A DNA stretch of 60,000 nt from Membranipora membranacea (GCA_914767715.1 OU612075.1:7504001-7564000); one strand, 5' to 3'; shown: positions 1-13,162, numbered from the stretch's first letter. Notes: a model not told the origin generated them from the sequence alone. A program made the numbers and translations.

Positions 1-178
1 TAGCACGTTTTTAGTACCTTCTCATACTAACTTGGAATGAAAATCAGTTGAAACTGGGCCACAGGCTGTTTATGAAATGAGATCAATGTTCTGAATATAT
101 AGACTGAGAACTCGATAATGATACCAAACAATGTCCCGATTCTGTCACTATCACTTTCATGTATTTTTGTTACGACAG

Positions 179-3100
179 GCTAAGCGTGGGAGAGTTAGAG
201 CTGCTACCTAACACACATGTGGATACTGGTATGGGACTGGAACGCCTTGTGTCTGTTCTACAGAACAAAAGATCTAATTATGATACAGATCTCTTCTGTC
301 CCATCTTATCTACTATCAATAAGGTTTGTAGACAAATTAGAGCCTCAGATCCAACCATAAGAATTTCTATTCAAACTGTATGGGTGATTAGTTTGGTACC
401 GGAGCGGACTAAATAGCTGCTGCAGTGGACTTGAGCTAGGTTTTGGGTATAGCTAGCACAAATTTTCGCAAGATAAATTGGGAGTTTATCAATGGTAATG
501 TTGAGTAACTGTAAGCTAGCAATAATTTTCACTCATTTAAGCCTATGTTAAATTAGGAACTTTGCTTCCGGTGAACATTTTACTTATGTATGGCATTATT
601 GTGAAACGCTCGTTTTTTTGAAATGACGAAATTTCACTTAATCGTATACCTTTATCTCAATACTTTATTCGTTAGAATCAAATGGCAATTTCATTATCCA
701 TCTCAGTGTGAAAGTGCTACTTTTCATAATTTTTTCTCATGTTTTTTTACCCCTGCAAAGTTTTGAACCTCAAAGGTGATAGAAGTGCTTTAAACAAGCC
801 CTGGTTATACCTTGATGACAAAACCCATCTTTTCCTACCTTCAATAACACGGAGGAACTTGAAATTCCTACAAATAAACTCCTATGTGCTTTTCATTATA
901 GAGCTCTTTGTGTGGACCGTACACTGGTAGACTTACCTCACAGTCCGACATAGCGTATAGGATAGTGGCTGATCACGCTAGGATGATGTGTGTGTCCATA
1001 GCTGATGGAATCATTCCAGCTAATATCGGATTAGATGGACTCTGGTGAGTTATTGAAATGAATAATTATTGCCTTAATTTTATTTTTTACTCATCTACCT
1101 GCTTCATCTTTGCATCATTCACATAAACTTTTGTAATATCCTGTAGTTGTTTCTCCGCTTTTTATTATCTTTTAAGTTTTTCGTTCTGTCACTGCATGAA
1201 AAACATTTATAAAGATGATTGTATATCGACAATAAAATTATATATATAGTTGACCCTTTGTTTTACCTATCCTATACATATTAACTATATTTTAGAGAAA
1301 TTTATTTGGTTATTTTATTTTTTTAAAGGGACATCCCCCGCTATGAAATTCAGCCTTCCAAGAATTGGTTTGAGGATTTTCTATGAATTTACCGTATCTT
1401 AATCTGGTTTGACCTCAGGAATAGTCCTGATGAACTAAACCAGGTAGGGTGGGACCACCCTACCTGACTAAACCATTTTGTACAAGATTTGTGCACCTTA
1501 TTGGAAGTTTCTCTCTCGTTGTCAGAAAATATCCCCGACGGCATGGTCTGTTCTTGGTGCTTTGTGATATTTATAACTCCTTGATGGATGTGTTCTCTTG
1601 TTTCAGCGCTAAGTTAAGACAGATAATGCTCCGACTCTTTAGATATCAAAGAAAATGTTTACTCAGTCCTCCGATGACAGCTAATCTACTAGTTGACCCT
1701 GTCATTGACACTCTGGTATGTCACAAATCTCTTCCTTGATTTCCTACTCTTGATATACATAATATCACAATCACTATGGTTCCATGCCTCGAATGATAGG
1801 TCCGCTCCCAAATCGAATGATAAATGCTTATGATTTTCATGATGAAAAAACATAAAAGACATTTTATTCGCTTTAATATGGTTCCCGGATTGGAATGAAC
1901 AAACGTGAACCAATGCGTGTCAAATCGATGCCACATCGACATATGGAAACATCGTGATTAGGGATGCTCTGGCCCGATATTGTAGAAACCGTAGACTCAA
2001 TAATTTTAAGTCCATGGTGGAAACAAATATTGAATTCCAGTACAAGTTGATGAGGCTATGCTATGCAGACTGTGGATTTGGTCTAATATTCTAGTATTCA
2101 GCACATAAATGGCTTGTTACTTTCACATTCAAATTAAATGCTCTTCTATTCAATCAAAACAATCAATATGAATGTCCTCTGGCAGATGGTTTGTTCAGGG
2201 AGGGTGGTTTGTTCCGTACTGGTTTGTTCCCTCCCTGGTTTGTTCGTACTTCAAAGTATCTTCAATTTCAATTCACCATCTAACATATATATGTTTGTTT
2301 TGACAGGGTGAAACCTTTCCCGAGCTTAACCATCAGCAACAACAGGTTTGAATACACTTGTCTCAGTTGCTTGTCTCTTTTTGTTCATTTGAAAATTGTA
2401 CCACCTTTATTCCATAATCTCGAAGCTTGAAGCGCTCTGACTGAACACACATTTACTTCTGAATTCAACAGTTCGTTGTAAGGGTTGTTGCATTGATAAA
2501 CAAGATAAGCTGCGTGAAGACAGAGACTATAGATATATCCTGGTCTCTGATTTGTTGGATGAAAGATAGCTGCATTTTTCATATTCATCACACTTGTTGA
2601 ACTGGTTTATCACCATGTGGTGGGGTTGGAATGTTTGTTTTATTTAAAATGTGATTAACTTGCGTACCTGAAGTTGAGTACACGGCCACAATGCTTGATC
2701 AAAGCAATGAAGAGGGAGTTCATTGATCAAAGATAACAATCTTTTTGCCAATGCTCAGCCTCTGTGTTGAAGTTCAATAATCTGAGGGTCAGAAGTGAAA
2801 GCTGTTTGAGTCCTTAGGCTATATAATTATTTGCATCAGTAAGCATGAATAGTGTAAATAAGCTTCACACTACCTTTAAATATTATGATGAATATCCCAG
2901 CTCTCATGTAGTCCCAGGTGGTCTAGTGGTTAGGATCCGGCGCTCTCACCGCCGTGGCCGGGGTTCGATTCCCCGTCTGGGAAGACCTTTTTTGTATTTA
3001 TTGTTTTTCTGCCTCCATATCCATTCTATGGTATTCACACAGAAACTCTGTGATATTCACTAGCGGTCTTCACTTCAATAGGAACAAATTATTCCGATTG

Positions 3101-6100
3101 TTGTATAATAACAAATATATCGACGCTGGACTCAATAAGATTCTTCAGTGATTAACCTTTGTAAAAGCAGCAGACTTTCCCTGGGCCACTTTGATTTATC
3201 TTAGTCTGGTTTGTTACAGTTAGGTCTGTAACAGTTAGGATTGTCACAATATTTATTGTATTAAATTCTTTGTAGATCCAGAATATAATATTGAATGAAG
3301 AGGAGAGATATTATGAAGTTGTCAGTGACTATTACAGTATGTTGAATGACTTTCTTGGCAGATATCCATTTGTCACTGAATTTACTGGTAAGTAATTTGT
3401 ATGAAACAGACTATTGCAACTATGTGCAGCTTGTACGTCATGCTGATTAATGGATTTATTTATACATCTTTTGATCCACTTTATTCCCATTGCATATTGA
3501 GGGCAATGTTAATATAAGCCAATATGTTACATCAAGAAGTTAGGCTTCTGTTTAACATAGAAAGAAAATTGACCCGTAAATAGTATTTCATAATTGATAA
3601 TTGATTGGTAATACCCTTGAACCCAGCAGTAGAACCTATAATTTCCCAGAGCAAACTTGTTTTCCCTGGCGTTGTATGATACTTGAAGGTTGAGGATCCG
3701 TTATTCGGTTAAAATTATTTTCAATCATTCTCATTTCAAAGCAGTGTCCTATCTATAACTGTCATAATATAATCACCATTACATTACGCTATATGATTCT
3801 CCGTATTGTTTTTGTAGTTGAAGATCTGCACAGGCTAAAAGATTTAAATCCAGATTTGGATTTGTCCTCCCTTGAGCTGTTATCGGATGTAGCCATGGAC
3901 TTTCATAAAGTTATCAATCCTGACCTTCAGTTATCTGAGGACACCTCTATCGAGGAGGCCATGCTACCCACCCCTCCTGTCAGAAAGTCTACCACCAGTA
4001 ATTCAAGGCTACTGTCACAGTTACAAAAGGCAGATATCCCAGCCACAAATGATGAGTTCAAATATCAGGTCCAGCTTGGCGGAGGTGGCAGTTATGGTGA
4101 GGATAGTTTCCAGCTTTTCTATTATAATATTGATTATCATTATTAATACACGTATTGTTATTATTATCATTATTATTTATATTAACTGACCTAATGGTAC
4201 AGCATCAAGTTTGTTTTTGATCCTCAATTATAAGTCACCATAGTTCTACATTCCGAACAAGTCAGTTTCATTTTCAAGTACGGTGACTTATAAGTGAGAT
4301 ATTACGGTAAGCTATCAATCATAGTTTGGATTGTGATAAAGGTGTGAGATGGATGACTATACCTGTGATAAATGTGTAGAGTACTCCTATCATACAGTTT
4401 GTTGTCATTTTGTTGTAAACGTACTTCACAGAGTAAGGATAAGCAGAGGGGACACTTCAATGATCGTTATAGTGCCTGCGGTTTTTGATTCACTGGGGGA
4501 AAATTGTGCACAGCTGGATGCCAAAAACTCATTATCTCTATATGTTATAATGGCATTTTTCTTGCAGACATCCCTACCTTTGATGGGCCATAATTCATTC
4601 TGTATTTATCCTAAAGACTGATTTCCAACTTTGCTGGAATGTCCAAGCTTCAAGCTATACACCATATTATTGTCATTTTTTGCTAGGATTCATAGGCTAA
4701 TAGTAATCCAGGTTTTTGAAATGAATTTTGTCATATAGATTTACATGTGACAATTGATAGACGGCTGGTCATCAAAATTAGGAAATGTCCGTGCATTGAC
4801 CTAAGCCCTATGTAAATCTATATGATAAAACTCATTTTAAAAACCTGGATTACTCATAGCCTATGTATCCTAGCAAAAAATGACAATAATTTGGTGTATA
4901 GCTCGAAGATTGGACATTTCAGAAAAGTTAGAAATCAGTCTTTATGATAAATACAGAATGAATTATGACCTATCAAAGGTGGCTATGTCTGCATGACAAA
5001 ACTCCACTGTAACTTATATATATTCTGAAATTGGCAGGTGGCCAGATTGATGAATTTCCCCCAGTGGATAAAAACCGCAGGCACTATAACGATCATTGAA
5101 GTGTCCCCTCTGCTTATCCTTACTCTGTGACGTACTTTGTACATGTATTCAGGAGTTGTCTTCTTCGTTCATTCTACTAAGGAGTTACCATCATTCTAAA
5201 CTGACATTATTATGACAGAGACTGACTTAACCTGTGTCTTTGGGAAGGGTATACTTTGGGCATGTGTCTATTGACTTCTATGGTGAGTGGACTGCCTTGT
5301 TAGTTGCTAGCCATCCTGCTGAACCAAACTGCACAACATGCTGTGGTTTTGTAGACTGGTCAGGTTGTGATGGGAGGGTTTTAGCTATCCTAAGAGATGG
5401 TATGATGACAGACACAACTAAACAGATGGCTGATAACGAGACATTCCAGCTTGTCTCAGATAAGACCTGCTTCTATGCTGAGCAAGGAGGTCAGGCAGCT
5501 GATACTGGCAGCATAACGAGTGAGGTTAGTAATTCATATATCCTTCTATCCATCATACCATTACCATGTTTAGATTTTTGTTGTACACACTTTAATTTCC
5601 TGTCAGTACTTGTGAAAGTAAATGTAAATGAGACAGTGATTACAATTGGTAGGATAAAAGGTAAAATAAAAATTAGATCCATCACATATTGCTCTGTTTT
5701 GTGATGTGAAAAGGTATCAAACATTTTATTGGAAACAGCAAATGAACAAACTACCTTCTCCGTTGATAAATAATGCATCTTTTCAGGATACTCATTGTGG
5801 TTTTAGTGATTTTGCTTAAGTGAGAAGTTGCCTTGATTTATGTGATTCAGTGAATTTTAAATACTGTAATATATTGATAGGCGCTTCAGTCCCCTGTTAT
5901 TGACAATGCTTAACTCTTATTCTCTTGTTTGTTAGGCGCTTCACTCTCCAGTTGATGGTTGTGTTTTTACCCCTTATTCTCTTGTTTGGTTTTAATTTAG
6001 AGTAGTACACTGTCAGTATTAGACGTACAGTATGAAGGTCAGTATGTTATACACACCTGCAGAGTAGACAGCGGAAGTCTTCGTGTAGGAGATGTGATCA

Positions 6101-9100
6101 GCATGTCCATCGACCAGGTCAGTAAGAGCACACTGTCACCCAGACTACACTATTAGCATGTTTATCTCTGGTTGTGAGAGTCCATTAAGTGGAAGTACCT
6201 AATATGCGCCCGTCACACCAAACTCCTTCTCAAGGTTCTCAAGCTACATCAATTAATCTATGCTCTAACGATCAGAGATATACATGTAATAGTATGTGAC
6301 TTGATCAGTGCGCAGTCTTAGGCATGGTTCTTATAGTTTTCTCTAAGAAATTTTGACAAGAAGAGTTCAACACTCAAATGAAGAAAATTGAAAAATCTAG
6401 TGGACTGGCTGACACAATAGACAGTTTTCTGAGCTCGGATTTAGGCCTCAATTCGGAGTTGGCCTCAATGGTGCAGACTCTGAACCGAAAATCATTTTTA
6501 TCCTAATATAAGCGGTTTTCAAGATAACCCTCTTTCAGCAGGTTTTTCCTATGCGGCGTGGGTTAAAAGTACCAAACTAGAGAGAAGACAACTCCAAATT
6601 GAGGCATAAATAAGCGCTCAGAAAACTGTCTATTGAACTGCAAAACTTCTCCTGATTCCATAGAGTGAGGTTAATGAAGGATGTATTAAAACACTAAATG
6701 GCATTTTGAGTTATCATTAGTTGAAGTACTGCACCTTATCTGGGTACCTGAATACTACTCAAATACTGTCTACAGTTACCGCTGAATATCTAAGGTCTAT
6801 CCGTCCATTATCAGTCTCTGAAAAATCACTGGTGTTAATTGAACTGTTGTCAATATTGCTATTTCAATCAAACTTATCTTAAAGTTTTCCATTCAACATT
6901 TTTTCTTGTCACACCTATTATTTAACCGTCTACGAATAGCTGAGTACTATTCCCGTATGAATTAGTATCAGAATGAATTATTTATTTCTTTTACAGAACA
7001 GGAGATCAGCATGCGCTCTCAATCATACAGCAACCCATCTATTGAATCATAGCCTCAGATCATCGGATAAGTTTAGTGATGCCCAGCAGGCTGGTTCGAG
7101 TGTCGGCCCTGATGATCTGACATTCAGCTTTTCATGTAAAGTAAGTCCGTGTTGATGTGGAAAAAGGTTTCAAGTAGAATTTACAGTGAATCATAGTACA
7201 TTTCATTTGGCTAAGATTGTGAACAATTTCCTCTACCTGGCCGCAAACTGATGGCGGTTTGGCATTATTTAGCAATCGATTACACCTTGTTATGGACCGT
7301 GCCAACAAACCTCAACTGATTATCAAGGTACAAATTAAATATTTCCCTTTAAAGCAGTGTTATGATTATGTTTATTTTCTGCATTTGCACACAGTGGAAG
7401 TTGTCCTCCCTTTTCCCTCACGCTTCGCTTACTTTTATAGAATACTGTTACACTATCAGACCTTCAGCAGATCTCTCACCATATTAATACAGCAGTTGAC
7501 TCTCAAACTCCTCTCTGTACTGTGAATCTTTCCTTCTCTGATGTAAAACATCACAGTGGTATTACTAGACTAGCCACCCATCAATACCCCTCCACGGTAC
7601 GGGTGGTGGGTGTAGGCCCTGTAGATGAATCGCTCTATGAGGGCGGGAAGATAGACTACTCAGCTGAGTTGTGTGGCGGAACGTATGTGTGCCTACAATC
7701 TAAATCACTCCAATATTTTTAGATCCAGAAAAAGTACTTGATAGAAAAACTGACTATTGCTCGTTGCAAATAAAATTTGATTCAACTTTGCCACACATAT
7801 TATTTTAGTCAAGCATTATTTGCTTCATGTTACACCGACACTAATGGCCAATGCGTAAAGGTGCTACGAACCTTTTTCCCTGTATGTATTGTGAATGAAT
7901 GGTCTCACCTAAAGCCAAAACAGCCACATCTCCAAATGTACGTGCAAGAGTATAACCTTTTTTCCACCCACCCCTCCTCTCACTGCTTCACTGATTCACA
8001 TCCAATACTGCTGATCCATTATTTGTTACACAGTCATGTGATGAACACTGGAGACATACATAAGTTTGTCATTGTCGGGCTGGTCGGTCAGAGCCAGCCT
8101 GTAAAGAAGCTGACAGCTCTGACTGGTACTAAGGCTATAGAGTCAGAGAGGTTGATGACATCACTTATAGAGCAGGCTGACTCTCTCATCAGTGATGTGC
8201 GGAGAGATAATAATCCTGAGAGCTGGCAGCAACGTCTCAAAGCAATATTACAGGTATGTGTAGGCAGGGGTTGAATAAGCCTGCCTTATCAAGCTTGTTA
8301 GGTGAAAGGGGAAACCTCTTCTCGATAGCTTGCTGAGTTGACAAGCTTCGCCCCCCCCCCACCAAACAAAGCTTGTTGAGACAGGCTAGGGTTTTGATTG
8401 TAAACTCTAGGTTCATCAGATGATCTTGGGCCTTGGGCTCCGTATTTAAATTTTTTAAATAAGTTGTGGTTGATTTCAAATCAAGACATGACTAGCAATG
8501 TACCCTGTATTGTATCAATGATTAAAGATATTGTGTTTAGTTAGACTTTTAGAAATATTGGCAGATTTTTCGAATAACTTGACAAGCCAAGATTTGCCAC
8601 TTTGATTACGTAAAATTTCTAGAAGAGAAAACATAAGAAAATCAAATGATATTTGTATTGACCAGAAACAATTTTTTGAATATTACATGAAATGTTTTAA
8701 CCGAGTTTTTTTTTTACTGAATTCCAACACGATTAACCTAGTAATTAGGATGTATTTTCAAGAAATGGCAATAAAATAACTTCAAAAACAACTACATGTA
8801 AGTAACATAATAATCTTTCATATGTTAACTGTTTATTTAAACAGACACATGGTCAGCACAAGGATATACTGCCTAAGGTGGAGCGAGAGTCTATGATAGA
8901 GAGACTAACCAAAGAAAGAATAGCTGAAAAAATCAAAGCTCGTCAAACACAAGCAACATCTCGTGATCTACAAGCGGTAAAAATAACTTGATTGTGTTCG
9001 ATTTCATGCCTCATGTACCCTAAAGGAGTACCTTGTAGCTAGAGTCAAGCTAGTGTTGGTGTGACTAAATTTTAGCATATACAAATTTCACTACCTATGG

Positions 9101-10693
9101 TGGTAGCTTGTGAAAAGTAAAGAGTGTATGTATGAAGCTAGCCATAAATTTCAATATTCTAAGACATAGCCAACTTTTCATCTTGTGAAGACTTTACTCC
9201 TCCAGGGTATTTGTGGAACTAGAGATCCTCAATTATGTTAGAAAAGAACCAGATATTATTGGTCAAATGACGTGATTCTGGTTGAAGATTAAACTGTCAA
9301 TTCTCTGACAGCGATACATGGGGACGCAATTTTCAGGTTAATGGCAAAGTTTCTGAATGACTGAACTGTATCGCAAGCCTCAAAAGCCTCAAAAAGAAGA
9401 TCAAACAAAACTTAAAATGTCAAACTGACAAGCGGTGACAAACAAAATTCTATTTGTCAGGCAAGTCAATAATTGATAACGCAACATTAATGTCATAACA
9501 CATACTATTCTAAGTAGGGCAGACACCTAGCCTGTATTGGCAAGCTCTCTAGGCAAATTCGCAGGCGATAGAGCCTTCAAGAGTGGCAAAGTCACTCCCC
9601 TCCCCAACGCTCAATTGAGTCCCCACAACCATCAGCTTCTCATCACCATGCTCATTCTACTAGATTCCCACACTGCAGATTAATATAAACTGAATTTTAA
9701 TGATGTGGCTAAAAGCATTCTTTTTCTTCACAGGAGGTGGAGAAGTTACTCAATGAGACTGATCAGCGTGGTGTAACAAGTCAGTTAACCTTCCGGACCT
9801 ACAGAGATATTTGTAAAGTCTTACGTAGATTGTCACCGGAGATTCCAGTCTGCCTGTATAATGATGCCGAGAAGCCAATATTGGTCTTCTACTCTCCCAC
9901 TGAGCAAGTAAGGACAATATCTGTCACGCTGCAGACTAATAAAAAAGCAATAATTGGGAAGGCAACTCAAAGCTGATTGAAATGCTTGCTTTCTGTAACC
10001 AGGGAGGGTGGGAGACCTCCCACCCCTCCACCCTCCCTGCTGTAACATACATCATTACTCTATAGAGGAGTAAATATCAGCTCTTACTTAGTTCGGCTAG
10101 TTTGAGGATGACTTTATTCTTGTTATCTGAGGTGGGAGCTAAGGGGGTAAGTAAATGCAGGGAGTTTAATATTAGCTAGCCACACATTTCATTATTTTGA
10201 GCCTGAGCCAAAAGGAGGAATCTCCTGCTGTGAGTACTTAACCCCTCTAGGGATGCCTCAAAAAATGGATTCAATCTATGCACAAGTGATTATTGAGTTA
10301 AAGGTTAAATATAATGTATTTGGTCAAAGCAATAGGCAGTATCCTCACGTCATAATATATCTGAGGTTAAAGGTCAAGATTGAATACTGATTATCAGTAT
10401 TCAATCTTGACCTCAGATGAGAAAATTTTATTTCCAACTCTTATTGAACTCAAGCATTGCAATTCATGTCTTGGGTCATTTTAAGAAATCCCTAACTTTG
10501 CTTATTTCTGTAGAGCAATGAGTGGGCCACAAACTTAGAGACGGATCTAGGTATCAAACTGCAACCAGCCAAAGGAAAGAATATGACAAATATGTACACA
10601 GCTAAACTAAGTCAACCAGTATCACCAGAGCAGGACTCGACAATCAGACGATGTATATCAGTCATCAGTAAAGAGCAAGAGGTGTTATCCTGA
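179..10693 (+). CDS. AARS: Alanine--tRNA ligase, 3' part (5' end outside window)
   Basis: Charges tRNA-Ala and removes mischarged Ser/Gly. Fourteen in-phase exons are read: 179-323, 902-1044, 1607-1715, 2307-2345, 3276-3387, 3818-4096, 5364-5524, 6001-6117, 6997-7140, 7441-7682, 8034-8253, 8845-8976, 9734-9907, 10514-10693 (stop TGA). They give about 731 residues; roughly the first 230 of a normal AlaRS lie upstream. Motif 3 DTGMGLERL is in the first exon. The editing domain is complete: FYAEQGGQ (exon 7), HTATHLLN (exon 9) and CGGTH, whose ACT codon is split across exons 10/11; the His pair plus Cys/His form the zinc site. The usual GRGYVLRR segment after the motif-3 exon is not conserved, and the C-terminal C-Ala part is short and divergent. 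Some positions resemble the mitochondrial enzyme (AARS2), others the cytosolic one, so localisation cannot be decided without the N-terminus. Confidence 0.9.
1441..1466. repeat. Short perfect hairpin, CAGGTAGGGTGG arms
   Basis: Twelve-base arms CAGGTAGGGTGG and CCACCCTACCTG are separated by two bases. It lies in an intron of the alanyl-tRNA synthetase gene. Similar G-rich arms recur at 10000-10039, 34812-34852 and 42678-42722, so it may be a member of a small dispersed family. Confidence 0.6.
2912..2983 (+). tRNA. tRNA-Glu (anticodon CTC)
   Basis: A 72-bp cloverleaf is complete. The acceptor stem 2912-2918 pairs with 2976-2982, with one G-U pair. Box A is TGGTCTAGTGG, the anticodon stem is CGGCG/CGCCG, and the loop CTCTCAC puts anticodon CTC at 2945-2947. 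The T arm is CGGGG-TTCGATT-CCCCG. It closely follows the general animal tRNA-Glu sequence. No intron is present. It sits in the same orientation inside the intron between exons 4 and 5 of the alanyl-tRNA synthetase gene. Confidence 0.96.
2988..2993 (+). terminator. Pol III T-run terminator of tRNA-Glu
   Basis: Six T residues begin four bases after the tRNA discriminator base, the usual RNA polymerase III stop signal. Confidence 0.75.
4427..5137. repeat. Long foldback element (about 320-bp arms)
   Basis: Left arm about 4427-4746 is the inverted copy of right arm about 4810-5137, with a central spacer of roughly 63 bp. Matching blocks include GATCGTTATAGTGCCTGCGG at the outside and ATATAGATTTACAT at the inside. 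The arms differ by scattered substitutions and small indels, so the insertion is not recent. No transposase ORF is present, as in a non-autonomous foldback or MITE. It lies wholly within the intron between exons 6 and 7 of the alanyl-tRNA synthetase gene. Confidence 0.85.
6415..6635. repeat. MITE-like inverted-repeat element
   Basis: Terminal inverted repeats of about 48 bp (6415-6463 and 6587-6635) begin CAATAGACAGTTTTCTGAG and match with a few mismatches. The 120-bp interior has no coding capacity. No flanking target duplication is obvious. It is in an intron of the alanyl-tRNA synthetase gene. Confidence 0.7.
8331..8392. repeat. Poly-C-loop hairpin of the TAGCCTGTC family (degenerate copy)
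   Basis: The right arm AAGCTTGTTGAGACAGGCTA is recognisable and the left arm is degraded. A run of ten or more C lies between them. Related copies are at 35262-35340 and 55121-55191. It is in an intron of the alanyl-tRNA synthetase gene. Confidence 0.5.
10000..10039. repeat. G-rich hairpin, CAGGGAGGGTGGGAG arms
   Basis: CAGGGAGGGTGGGAG and the near-complement CTCCACCCTCCCTG flank a short pyrimidine-rich loop, inside the last large intron of the alanyl-tRNA synthetase gene. It is similar in design to the hairpin at 1441. Confidence 0.5.
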
Positions 10694-11431
10694 CCTGTCT
10701 TTGTATGATCCACAGATATACCAGTGAAGTATGATGTGTGGCAGGGATGTCTCTGTCCCAGGCGGACTTATGTGTAAACAGCATGGAAAAAATCAGTCAA
10801 TGACTTCCCTTTTTCAAGTTGGAAACGGTACACCAATTACTTGAACATAGGGCCTATCAGTTTCCTCTTTGTTTGCGATTATGCGATGCTAAAGTGATCC
10901 TTCATAGCCGATTCTACATCAATAGTCATGTCTTAAATAGGGGGTACGGGTCAGATTCACTTTCTCCCGTCCCTATCCAGGTTGATAGATCACCCAATTC
11001 CGATTATCTACATGTGCTCCAATTTGGCACCAAATACATCATAACAATTTGTTTACATTTATAAGCAAGAATATGATGTCATATGTAGGACTCTCATAAA
11101 CGATGCCCTATCAATCAATAATGACTGATTTACATTTAGCGATTTACATATCTCAGTACATATTTAGTATTTTTGAAAATCATTATAGCTACACATTCCT
11201 CAACTATATTTGACTCTGCTGATGTAGTTTTGAAACCTAATTTTCTTTTTTTAGAAGAAAATTAGATGTAAAAAAGTGTAGGAATACAATAATTTTCAGT
11301 TCAGTTAATAGTTAAATTACAGTGTCACAATGTGTGTCAAAGCAGGTGCACTGCATGATATTGATTTTCTAATGAATTATAAATCAAAATATCATTAATC
11401 ATCATGCGTTACGCTATTAAATATGGCTCAA

Positions 11432-11497
11432 CGTAGCCTGTCTTGACAAGACGGGACGGGGGGGGGGGGGGGGCAAAGTCTGGGGGGCTCAGACTAA
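11432..11497. repeat. TAGCCTGTC repeat with poly-G tract
   Basis: TAGCCTGTCTTGACAAG is followed by a 16-base G run (11458-11473) and then AAAGTCTGGGGGGCTCAGACT. The latter block recurs almost exactly near 37085-37110. No right-hand arm is seen, so this is a half element or a related composite. Confidence 0.55.
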
Positions 11498-13162
11498 CTC
11501 CTTGGTCATGTATTACCTTCTGATTATGACTTCGCTTGGATTTAGATTTACATTGACCAAGACGTTGCATTGAAATAAAGCAGAGCTTACAGTTTCATTT
11601 TTCAACACTAAAATGATATCCTAAAACAGTTTCATTTTCAACATTTCCTTTGAATTTGCTAGCCAAACAATCACCAGGTGATTTTTTGAGAACCGCTCCA
11701 TCAAGGAAATACATTTCTCCCCTAAAGCTTATGTCAAAATATTCCCAATGTCAACAGTAAGTAGTTACAAGTTAACGTTACAATCCTCTCCAACCAGAGA
11801 CCTTAATATACTGTCTCTGAGATTGCCAAAAACATTAGAAACAAACAACCCCATCCATTAAGATTGTAAGAAAATTAGTCTCATAAAGCAAAACATATCC
11901 ACCACATGAATTATTTTTTGCGCCTACCGATCCAATGAAGCGAGGATAAGAGCCATCAATAAAGCTCTATGGTAGATCTTTTGAATAAACCTTATCATTA
12001 TTTTTATCCAACCTCTGCGTGATGTGTTGTCGATGTCATATGAATGAATGCATGATTAGTCACATGACTGAAGATTAATCATTCAAGCACTAGCTCACAT
12101 GACTAAACATTCATTCATTGTATAACCAGAGAATATAGATATAAAACAGTCTCCAGTAATATATAACTAAATCCTACTAGAAGGGCTCTACAAGAGACGA
12201 TAGATATCCACAGTCTCTGAGTCTCTGCTAGTTGTATGAGACTGCCGACTGGGGAAACCGTATGAGACTTCCGACTGTCCCAGGGGAGATAACATAATCT
12301 AGACCCTGGGTTTTGACACTTTGAAATCAGTCATATCATTCAATAATGTCAATGTGCGAGTAAATATAGTTTTTTTTGTTCATTGCTATGAGATTACTTT
12401 GAATTGAAAAGTGGTTGTTTTTTGCTTCCCTAAACACTAGTACAAACCTCGGTATATTTTAGCGAATACATCTTGGTCCCTATCGCTAAATGTGTCCTGG
12501 TATACCCAACAACAAGTACAAAACAAACACAAAATATTAAGATTTGGTTTTAATCCTGTCATGCAGCTTAGTGATAATATCACATGATATTTACCTAACA
12601 GGCAATAGCCTACACAAGTTAGGTCGTTTTTAAGCCAATCATGTAACGATATTGCAGCCACTTTCCAGCTATCACTTCCCACAACACAAGATGAATATTT
12701 TGTTTATTGATAGAGAATGTCAGCCGTCCTCTTCCTCATCCAACTATGGTGTGACTTCTAAGATTAAGGCTTCGGAGCACAAATAAGATACTTCAGGGTA
12801 GTGAGCAGCTGAGTAATTGAGTTCTATGGGTCCCTGAGACCTGAACCAAAGTTGATATGGCCAGCCCTTTCTCTAAGACAAGACAAGTAGTGGAATAAAG
12901 GGGTGGGTAGCCGTATGAGAAAGCATATCAGGAAAGGAGTTGTTCTATTGATAATTTAGTTTATTACATGATAGTAAAGTAGATGTATTGCATATGCATA
13001 ACTCAATTCTGAATCCTACATCAAATATATCATATATCTAAAATACAAAATGTAAAACAAAATGCTATACAACAAAATGTTTGATCAGAAGACAACGGAT
13101 AAGAACCAGGAGCTTATGGGATACAAAGTAGATAATTCGTCACTCTAACTAGCTCTTAGTGC

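Noticed and set aside
4349-4621. 90-residue ORF in AlaRS intron
   Set aside because: It falls in the left arm of a foldback element; not needed for the synthetase and no coding features.
7777-8033. Open frame upstream of AlaRS exon 11
   Set aside because: It is intron read-through. The CGGTH motif is only restored by splicing 7682 to 8034.
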